From Liriodendron chinense (Eukaryota > Streptophyta > Magnoliopsida > Magnoliales > Magnoliaceae), in contig PVNU02000924.1 of NCBI GenBank assembly GCA_003013855.2, positions 868,001 to 932,000 on the forward strand: DNA of 64,000 bases, read 5' to 3'. Of this stretch, positions 57,386 through 64,000 are shown piece by piece; positions within the stretch are counted from its first letter, which is position 1, and each line of letters begins with the position of its first letter. A program made the translations under genes and the position numbers. The notes under the pieces are model-generated. The model was not told the DNA's origin and made no database searches. It saw only the letters and a list, made by a program, of their open reading frames with translations.

Positions 57386-59389
57386 TTGAAGCAGTACTCT
57401 GGCATAGGAGATCCGGCGGAGCACTTAGAAAACTTCAAAGTCCGCATGGATCTCCTCGGGGCCAACGGACACATCATGTGCAAGGCCTTCCCGTTGTCCT
57501 TGACAAGCTCGGCATGGACTTGGTTTCGTAACCTAAAGCCCTGCACAATCAGCTCATTCTCTCAGCTGAGCCGAGCCTTCGCCACTCAGTTCATCGGAAG
57601 CACCGACCTGAGAAAGCATTCAACACACCTCGCAGCAATCAAGCAAAAGGAAGACGAGTCCCTGAAAGATTATTTCGCATGCTTCAATTCCGAAGCAGTG
57701 CAAATTGAGAATCTCTCACAAGATGTGTTACTACACACCATGATCGGTGGATTACGAGACCGAAGGTTTCTCTGGTCTATTGGGGAAGAACCGCCCCAGT
57801 CAGTAGCAGAGTTGTTAGATCGAGCCGCTAAACACATCAATGCCGAAGAACTGGTTAACGCTCATCGACCAACGACCAGGAACAAAGATCGTCAGGATAG
57901 CAGCAGCTCGAAGAAACATAGGTCGGAGCGGAAGTCGGAACGGAGGTCGCCGGCTTGGGGCGGAACTAGCCACGGAGCGAAACCACCTGCTCCGCGGTTT
58001 GAAAAATATACGCCACTCAATAAAACCATCGAGCAAGTGTATCTGGCAGAAAAAGGCAGATTCAACTTCGAACGACCTGCGAAAATAAAAACTGACCCCA
58101 ACAGAAGGTCGAAATCAAGGTATTGTCTGTACCACAAAGATCACGGTCACAACACCGTGGATTGCTTCGATTTAAAGCGACAAATAGAGATCCTTATCCA
58201 ACAAGGGTTTCTGAAAGACTACATCGCTCAGCGTCAGGACGACCGGAGGAACGAAGATCAGTCAGCCGACCCAAACGAAGGACTGAACAACAATCTTGTG
58301 GAAGAAATTCACATGATCTTCGGCGGACCAACAACTAGAGATTCTGGGAATTCGCACAAAAATTATGTGCGACAAGCAAGAACATCCCAGCCAGAACCAG
58401 GACCATCCGAGTTGTCTGTGAACATTGCCAACCGACCCTCAAAAGTCGCAAAGGTTACATCTCGGGCTATAACGTTCACTGAAGAAGATGCCCGAGGAAT
58501 TGTGCATCCTCATGACGACTCTCTGGTCGTCTCGATGGTAGTGGTAAACAAAAGGCTCCACCGTATGATGGTCGATACAGGAAGTTCGTCAGACATTTTG
58601 TACGCATCAGCTTTCAAAAGAATGAAGATTGATTGTTCCCGATTAAGACCAGTTAAAACAGCATTAACTGGATTCACAGGAGATAGCGTCATGCCGGAAG
58701 GAGAAATAACTTTACCGGTCACTGTTGGGGAAGAACCTAATCAAAAAATGATTATGGTTGATTTCCTCGTTGTGAACACCCCTTCTGCCTACAATGCCAT
58801 TATCGGCCGACCTATCTTGCGGGCCCTGAAAGCTGCTGTTTCGATCTATCACCTGACGATGAAGTTCGAAGCTGATGAAGGGGTCGGCGTAGTCAGGGGA
58901 GACCAGCAAGAAGCTCGGCGTTGCTACGAACTTTCTCTGAGGGGGAAAAATAAAAGCACCATATCAACTGTCTCTCACGCGTCCTCCTTGGACCCAAGAG
59001 AAGACGAGCAGGGGCGCAGAACACCAGCAGAGGAGTTAGTTGACGTTTGCTTGACGGAGGCCGATCCGACCAGAGTCATCCAGATCGGGTCACGCTTGAC
59101 AGACGAGGTACGCAATGGTTTGGTAAACTTTTTAAAAGAGCATGTAGATGTCTTTCCGTGGTCCCATGAAGACATGCCCGGCATCTCTCCGGAGGTAATG
59201 GTCCACCGGCTCAATGTCGATCCGACCATAAAACCGATCCGTCAAAAAAGGCGCACCTTCAATACGGAAAGGTACGCAATAATTGAAGAAGAAGTACGGA
59301 AGCTACGCAAGGCAGGATTTGTCCAAGAAATACGTTACCCAGATTGGTTGGCGAATGTGGTCCTCGTCAAAAAGCCGAACGGAAAATAG
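57386..59389 (+). CDS. Tat element C gag core, zinc knuckle, protease and RT start (667 aa open frame)
   Basis: Residues about 1-160 are the retrotransposon gag core (WTWFRNLKPCTISSFSQLSR, KQKEDESLKDYFACF). Near residue 245 is a single knuckle-like CLYHKDHGHNTVDC. The aspartic protease lies around residue 395 (MMVDTGSSSDILYASAF) with its second half IIGRPILRALKA. After a linker, RT begins near residue 585 (HVDVFPWSHEDMPGI, then VRKLRKAGFVQEI, then VVLVKKPNGK). The frame ends in TAG at 59387-59389, where a Trp codon is expected, and RT resumes at once in the same phase. It would make the capsid and mature it. This is a defective but recent copy. Confidence 0.85.
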   Translation: MKQYSGIGDPAEHLENFKVRMDLLGANGHIMCKAFPLSLTSSAWTWFRNLKPCTISSFSQLSRAFATQFIGSTDLRKHSTHLAAIKQKEDESLKDYFACFNSEAVQIENLSQDVLLHTMIGGLRDRRFLWSIGEEPPQSVAELLDRAAKHINAEELVNAHRPTTRNKDRQDSSSSKKHRSERKSERRSPAWGGTSHGAKPPAPRFEKYTPLNKTIEQVYLAEKGRFNFERPAKIKTDPNRRSKSRYCLYHKDHGHNTVDCFDLKRQIEILIQQGFLKDYIAQRQDDRRNEDQSADPNEGLNNNLVEEIHMIFGGPTTRDSGNSHKNYVRQARTSQPEPGPSELSVNIANRPSKVAKVTSRAITFTEEDARGIVHPHDDSLVVSMVVVNKRLHRMMVDTGSSSDILYASAFKRMKIDCSRLRPVKTALTGFTGDSVMPEGEITLPVTVGEEPNQKMIMVDFLVVNTPSAYNAIIGRPILRALKAAVSIYHLTMKFEADEGVGVVRGDQQEARRCYELSLRGKNKSTISTVSHASSLDPREDEQGRRTPAEELVDVCLTEADPTRVIQIGSRLTDEVRNGLVNFLKEHVDVFPWSHEDMPGISPEVMVHRLNVDPTIKPIRQKRRTFNTERYAIIEEEVRKLRKAGFVQEIRYPDWLANVVLVKKPNGK

Positions 59390-60453
59390 AGGGTCTGTGT
59401 GGACTACACCGACCTGAACAAAGCCTGTCCTAAGGACAGCTTCCCACTACCACGGATAGATCAGCTCGTCGACGCAACCGCCGGGCATGGGCTTCTCAGC
59501 TTTATGGACGCCTTTTCCGGGTATAATCAAATCCAGATGCATGCTCCTGATCGACAAAAGACCGTATTCATCACGGACCGGGGGCTCTACTGCTACAAAG
59601 TTATGCCCTTCGGGCTCAAAAACGCCGGGCGACCTACCAAAGGCTGGTAAACAAGATGTTTGCAGATCAACTAGGCAAAACTATGGAGGTATATGTCGAT
59701 GACATGCTCGTCAAAAGCAAGCGCACAGAAGATCACGTCGGCGATCTACGCGCCACATTCGAAATACTGAGGAAGTATCGTATGAAGCTCAACCCTAGCA
59801 AATGCACTTTTGGAGTGGGCTCGGGAAAATTCCTTGGCTTCATGGTCAATCAGAGAGGAATTAAAGCCAACCCGGAAAAAATCCGGGCCCTCCTCGATAT
59901 GAGCTCGCCTCGCACAATAAAAGATGTTCAGCGGCTCACAGGAAGGATCGCAGCACTCAACAGGTTCGTCTCAAGGGCTACTGACCGATGTCTTCCCTTC
60001 TTCAAACAGTTGCGCAAATGCAAAGAAATGACATGGACTCCCGAATGCGAGCAAGCTTTCGTGGAGCTGAAAGCCTACCTCGGCTCCCCACCGCTGTTGT
60101 CCAAGCCAGTGCATAAAGAAGAATTGCTCCTGTACTTAGCAGTTTTAGCAGCGGCGGTCAGCTCGGCTCTAGTCCGGGACGATGAGGGGATACAGAGGCC
60201 TGTTTATTACACTAGCAAGGCCTTGGTTGATTCGGAAACACGATACCCTCAAATCGAAAAACTCGCCCTGGCTTTAATCACCTCGGCACGCAAGTTGAGG
60301 CCATACTTCCAAGCGCATCCAATAGCCGTATTAACCGATCATCCATTACGGCAAGTACTGCAAAATCCCAAAACATCAGGTCGTCTCGTCAAATGGGCTG
60401 TCGAGTTGGGCGAATTCGATATACGGTACCGACCTCGTACAGCAATCAAATGA
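59390..60453 (+). pseudogene. Tat element C reverse transcriptase and RNase H
   Basis: From 59399 the frame shows VDYTDLNKACPKDSFPLPRID and the substrate-binding 'FSGYNQI'. A 1-bp deletion just after NAG near 59627 shifts the frame. From 59656 come the catalytic box VYVDDMLVKSK, the thumb and connection, and an RNase H with VYYTSKAL and VLTDHPL. It ends in TGA at 60451, where Gly is expected before QA.VDFIVEL. These breaks (one deletion, one stop) make the polymerase non-functional in this copy. Confidence 0.85.
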
Positions 60454-60850
60454 CAAGCTATAGTAGACTTCATCGTCGAATTAACCGACCCGCACGAGGC
60501 TGAGTGCGATCGTGAACTTGTCAAACATCCAGAGGTAACAAATATCACACCTTCTTGGACATTGCACGTCGACGGCTCTTCCAATTCACAGGGCAGCGGA
60601 GCTGGTCTCGTTCTATCCTCAGCCGATGGGATCAGGATTCAGTACGCACTTCGGTTCGGATTTCGGGCTTCCAATAATGAAGCAGAATATGAAGCCCTCC
60701 TAGCCGGTCTTCGCCTCGCCTCGGGAATAGGAATCAGATCGGTACGGGTATTCAGCGACTCGCAACTTGTGGTCGGGCAGGTAACCGCCGAATATCAGGC
60801 AAAAGGAGGGAGAGTGGCCCGCATATCTAAACAAAGCTCGGGAGCTACTG
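60454..60850 (+). pseudogene. Tat element C archaeal-type RNase H (aRNH)
   Basis: It contains the fold-defining HVDGSSNSQGSGAGLVL (first Asp), NNEAEYEALLAGLRLA (Glu) and VFSDSQLVVGQV (second Asp) of the archaeal/plant RNase HI type. It reaches NADALAKLAS after a frameshift near 60820. Tat elements carry this second RNase H after the normal one, probably taken up from a host-like gene. It would remove RNA from the hybrid. Confidence 0.88.
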
Positions 60851-62266
60851 TTGCAATTCGACCATTATGAAATTGTTCGAATCCCAAGAGATGGGAACAC
60901 AAACGCAGACGCTCTCGCGAAGCTTGCATCATCAGCAGACGACGAGCTTGGTAGAATGATACCCATTGAATTCCTCCCTCAGCGCAGCATATCATCAATT
61001 GAGCCCATGAGAGTCTTTCCGATATCGGAAAATCCTGATTGGAGAGATCCTTTCATTCGATTTTTACGATCGGGGGAGTTGCCTGATGACCAGAAGGAAG
61101 CTCGGCGCGTCCGCTATAGATCAGCTCGGTATACACTGATAGAAGGTGTCCTCTATAAGAAAGGTATTTCTAGCCCGTGTCTGCGTTGTTTAGGACCTGA
61201 GGAAGCTGATTATGTATTACGTGAAATCCACTACAGATGTTGCGGGAACCATTCCGGGGCACGAGCACTTGCACAGAAATCAATCCGACAGGGATATTAT
61301 TGGCCCACTATTCAGCAAGACGCCCGAGAAACCGTCAAAAGATGCGATAAGTGTCAACGATTCGCCCCGATACCTCATTTGCCACCTGAAGAGCTCACAC
61401 CCATGGCTGGACCTTGGCCATTTGCTCAGTGGGGGGTCGACATCATCGGTCCACTCCCAATGGGAAAAGGACAAGTTAAATATGCAATTGTCGCCGTCGA
61501 CTACTTTACAAAGTGGGCTGAAGCAGAACCACTGGCCACCATCACAGAAAAGAAGACTACGGACTTCATCTGGAGAGCGATTGTGTGTCGTTTCGGAATC
61601 CCAAATACCATAATTACTGACAAAGGGCGACAGTTCGACAATCAAGGGTTTCGTACATTTTGCACCGGACTGGGCATTAAAAATGTATACTCGTCTCCTC
61701 ACCACCCTCAAGCCAACGGTCAGGTCGAAGCAGTCAACAAAATTATCAAGAATCATATCAAAACAAAGCTCGGAGAAAGAAAGGGGGCTTGGGCGGAAGA
61801 ACTTCCCGAAGTGTTGTGGGCTTACCGAACCACGGCTCGGTCTACTACTGGAGAAACCCCTTTCTTCTTGGCATTTGGAGCCGAAGCTGTTGTGCCTGTG
61901 GAAATCGGACTGCCCACGAGCAGGACGAGTCATCATAGACCCGACCAAAATGAAGAACAACTGCGAATAAGCTTAGACCTACTTGAAGAAGCCAGAGAAG
62001 CTTCTCAAGTACGTATAGCAGCATATCAGCAGAGGGTCCGACGGTACTACAACTCCAAAGTGCGGGAAAGACGATTCCGAGCTGGTGACCTCGTCCTAAA
62101 AAAGGTACATATAAACGACAAGACCAGTGTTTTTGGCCCTAATTGGGAAGGACCATATAAGGTCATTAGCTCACGTCGTCTCGGCACTTATTGGCTCGAA
62201 AACATGGAGGGAAAACCACTTCCTCATCCGTGGAATGCCGAACATCTCAAAATCTATTTTCCATGA
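60851..62266 (+). CDS. Tat element C integrase, intact frame (end of aRNH plus integrase)
   Basis: The frame opens in the last part of aRNH (EIVRIPRDGNTNADALAKLA). The zinc finger H-H-C-C appears as HYRCCGNHSGARALAQ..., then CDKCQRF. The catalytic core carries Asp in WGVDIIGPLPMG, Asp in NTIITDKGRQFDN and Glu in PQANGQVEAVNKII. The C-terminal GPY/F-like region is NWEGPYKVISS, and the protein ends LKIYFP. All D-D-E residues and finger ligands are present. There is no chromodomain, as expected for Tat. It inserts the cDNA into host DNA. The start shown is the end of an upstream frame, not a real initiation site. Confidence 0.9.
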   Translation: MQFDHYEIVRIPRDGNTNADALAKLASSADDELGRMIPIEFLPQRSISSIEPMRVFPISENPDWRDPFIRFLRSGELPDDQKEARRVRYRSARYTLIEGVLYKKGISSPCLRCLGPEEADYVLREIHYRCCGNHSGARALAQKSIRQGYYWPTIQQDARETVKRCDKCQRFAPIPHLPPEELTPMAGPWPFAQWGVDIIGPLPMGKGQVKYAIVAVDYFTKWAEAEPLATITEKKTTDFIWRAIVCRFGIPNTIITDKGRQFDNQGFRTFCTGLGIKNVYSSPHHPQANGQVEAVNKIIKNHIKTKLGERKGAWAEELPEVLWAYRTTARSTTGETPFFLAFGAEAVVPVEIGLPTSRTSHHRPDQNEEQLRISLDLLEEAREASQVRIAAYQQRVRRYYNSKVRERRFRAGDLVLKKVHINDKTSVFGPNWEGPYKVISSRRLGTYWLENMEGKPLPHPWNAEHLKIYFP

Positions 62267-62574
62267 ACGGTGAATTGTGCTCAGCACAAAATATGTTCTT
62301 TGGAACGATTATTTGAATAAAATTCTTTCCTAAGAGTTGTTCTACGATGATTTTTCAACACAACTTAATATCAGTATAGTACCTTTAACTTTACTGACAG
62401 GCGGGCATATAGGCGGCCGACCTGGCTAGCCAGCCTCAGATCGCTTCGACCATGCAAATTCATTACATTAACGACAATACGAAAGAAAAATTTGCAACAG
62501 AATTATCAAAATTTGCCTCAACGGCTTGTATTCAAAATTTTGTTGTTGTGTACATCTTGAAAAAAAAATACAGT
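62267..62574. other. Tat element C, spacer between integrase and antisense ORF
   Basis: About 300 bp with no ORF. 'aggcgggcatataggcggccgac' near 62400 has no feature I can name. It would hold the 3' end and polyadenylation site of the antisense gene ('acaatacgaaagaaaaattt'). Confidence 0.45.
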
Positions 62575-63890
62575 CTAATCCTTGCCAGACGGGCCAGCAC
62601 CGTCACCTCCGACCCGCGCCTCCTCCTCCTCCTCCTCGTCTTCATCCACTAGCGTAAGATCAAGGGTTGGGAAGTGCTTAAGCACGAGGCGTCTGTACTC
62701 CTGAAGTCCGTTATTGTACAAATCTTCAGAAATAGCAGACAAGTTTTCGTACTCAGCTTTCGCCCCATTAATCTCTGCCAGGTGCTTTAGTTGGACCTCT
62801 TTCAGAAGCTCGGCCAGGTGCACTTTCTCTTCTTCAGCCGTCTTCAAAGCAGCTTCGAGGGATTCGGCCTTATTCCCGTCGGATACGGCCTTGGTCTCAG
62901 CCTCCTTCAGAGCCTCTTCTAGAGACTGGACCTGAGCTTGGGATATTTCCAGCTCTGATTGCGCCACCTTTAGCTCGGACTGGAAAGACTCCAGCTCGGA
63001 TCGGGTGGACACCAGCTCGGATCGAGAAGACGTCAGCTCAGACTGAGTTTCCTTCAGAAGAAGGACACATTTGTCCAGCTCAGCCTTCATAGCTTCAGTC
63101 TTCTTCTTCCAAGAAGCAGCAGCGGCCAGAGCCTTCTGCGCATGGTGATTTCGCTAGGCCATCACCTTACGGATCATGATAAGTGCAGCCGAATCCTGCG
63201 AAAGTAATATGGTTAGCAAGCAACACAGAAAGCATCACAAGTATATGGGAAAGAGAATAAAGAAGTTCAAAAAGTTACCCTGAGGCAGCTCTCTAGCACC
63301 ACCCCAACCATCTGATCCGGGTCGGAAGAGGCTATAATATTCAAGTCTTGAGGGATGGCATGGTTAACACGCATGTACGCATTGATACCCTCCATCCATT
63401 TTGAATACTGCTCCGTAAGCGGAGTCATCTCGACCCGGTCCTCTCGTTGCACAGCCGGGGCAGTGCGAGGTCGAGGAGGTTGAGAAGAGGAGGTACCCGC
63501 AGCAGGTCGGTCAGGTCCAGCTGCTGCAGGAGGGGAGATCTGGGAAGAGACAGGCACGGATATGTGGATGGGTTCAGCCCGAGAACCCGAGCTATTTGGC
63601 ACATTGATCACCGGCTCATCAGCAGATGTCGCCGGGGTAGCCGTTCGCTCGGTTCTGGGTACGAGTGGCTCGGTTCCGGGCCCCGTTAGCTCGGTTCTGG
63701 GCCCCGTTGGCCCGGTTCTGGGCTCTGTTGGCTCTGTTCTGGGCTGCGCAGAGTCCGAGCTCGGAAGTTGTCCTGAACCGCAGACGAAGGATTGGGGCAG
63801 GCGAGACGATCCCTGCGTTTCGGCGGTAGCCGCCCTCTTCCTAGGGGGCTCAGTAGAGTCCGAGCTCTGCCCTCGGTCCAGAAATCGAGC
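62575..63890 (-). CDS. Antisense ORF (aORF) of Tat element C: Pro-rich domain, intron, coiled coil
   Basis: On the minus strand the upstream exon runs from a Pro/Arg/Thr repeat region (63760-63640, PRTEPT/PRTGPTG units) through an open frame at 63611-63280 (PLTEQYSKWMEGINAYMRV, then VVLESCLR). A donor GT near 63279 and an acceptor after ACTTTCGCAG near 63196 frame an intron of about 80 bp. The next exon starts DSAALIMIRKVMA, meets a TAG where Trp is expected, and continues as a long coiled coil with repeated S-E-L heptads (63090-62575), ending in an acidic EDEEEEEE tail. Element A has its introns in the same relative places. The function is unknown. Confidence 0.6.
63640..63765 (-). repeat. 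Short in-frame minisatellite in the aORF
   Basis: Four to five ~24-bp units of the kind GCTCGGTTCTGGGCCCCGTTG code, on the minus strand, for an eight-residue Pro-Arg-Thr-Glu-Pro-Thr-Gly-like repeat. Confidence 0.75.
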
Positions 63891-63917
63891 TGGAATCCTC
63901 CGCTTGGAGATTGCCCT

Positions 63918-63918
<1 letters not shown>

Positions 63919-63960
<42 letters not shown>
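63919..63960. repeat. (TA)n microsatellite
   Basis: About 20 TA units, inside Tat element C near the right edge. Confidence 0.95.
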
Positions 63961-63965
<5 letters not shown>

Positions 63966-64000
63966 GTGAGGACAGTGAAGCGACGAGCAGAAAAATAAAT

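Larger units (their letters stand above)
55938..64000 (+). mobile_element. Tat-lineage Ty3/gypsy retrotransposon, 5' LTR through antisense ORFs (element C)
   Basis: The order is 5' LTR (55938-56532), PBS TGGCGCCGTCTGTGGG (56536), gag, protease, RT, RNase H, a second archaeal-type RNase H, integrase, then antisense ORFs. The extra RNase H and the antisense ORF identify the Tat lineage. Only a few stops and frameshifts interrupt pol, and integrase is whole, so it is much younger than the Athila-like element. The 3' LTR lies beyond the window. Confidence 0.9.

Overview
This window looks like intergenic or pericentric DNA from a large, repeat-dense flowering-plant nuclear genome. The evidence is nested Ty3/gypsy and Ty1/copia elements, CACTA transposons, MULE and hAT MITEs, a tRNA-derived SINE and plant gene fragments with GT..AG introns. 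The many short elements with 'gtggGCCCaccatgatg' and 'ccacttgagttttggatct' cores remind me of magnoliid genomes, but that placement is tentative. I see only two gene-like loci outside mobile DNA: a small F-box-like gene (32.4-33.0 kb) and an intact nuclear tRNA-Glu(CTC) gene (48.8 kb).

Layout. 1-3045: 3' end of a Tat-lineage gypsy element with an antisense, apparently spliced ORF and its 3' LTR. 3959-~12172: a non-autonomous CACTA element carrying same-strand fragments of at least five host genes (histone H4, fructosamine-3-kinase-like, chloroplast CPN60-beta, a PHR/MYB-CC GARP domain, a kinesin-14 motor). 13223-27781: a minus-strand Tork-like copia element with 5-bp TSD CAATC that retains gag, protease and GAG-pre-integrase but no integrase or reverse transcriptase. 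It is split by an Athila-like gypsy element (14324-25928, TSD GTGCA) that carries three LTRs instead of two. 28.0-32.3 kb: a cluster of related MITEs, three of them with 9-bp TSDs; one sits in the second copy of a ~200-bp duplication whose first copy is the empty site. 32.4-35.7 kb: F-box gene, duplicated 3' flank and a Tat-type solo LTR. 36148-45487: a minus-strand LTR element with almost no interior, whose 5' LTR is split by a second CACTA element (~37752-44912). That CACTA carries a broken piece of NRPE1, the largest subunit of RNA polymerase V. 46.5-56 kb: copia-like LTRs, the tRNA gene, a degenerate plant-mobile-domain ORF and a SINE. 55938-64000: a fairly well preserved Tat-lineage gypsy element (gag, protease, RT, RNase H, archaeal-type RNase H, intact integrase) with antisense ORFs; it runs off the right edge.

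How it fits together. The window is a record of successive insertion: MITEs into older repeats, copia into a DNA-element remnant, Athila into copia, CACTA into an LTR, Tat into an LTR. The most unusual content is the two gene-capturing CACTA elements. One is a same-strand mosaic of exons that could be transcribed as a chimera. The other carries part of a gene of the transposon-silencing machinery. Most retroelement coding regions are broken by stops and frameshifts. Boundaries are given to the base only where target-site duplications or LTR termini could be read.
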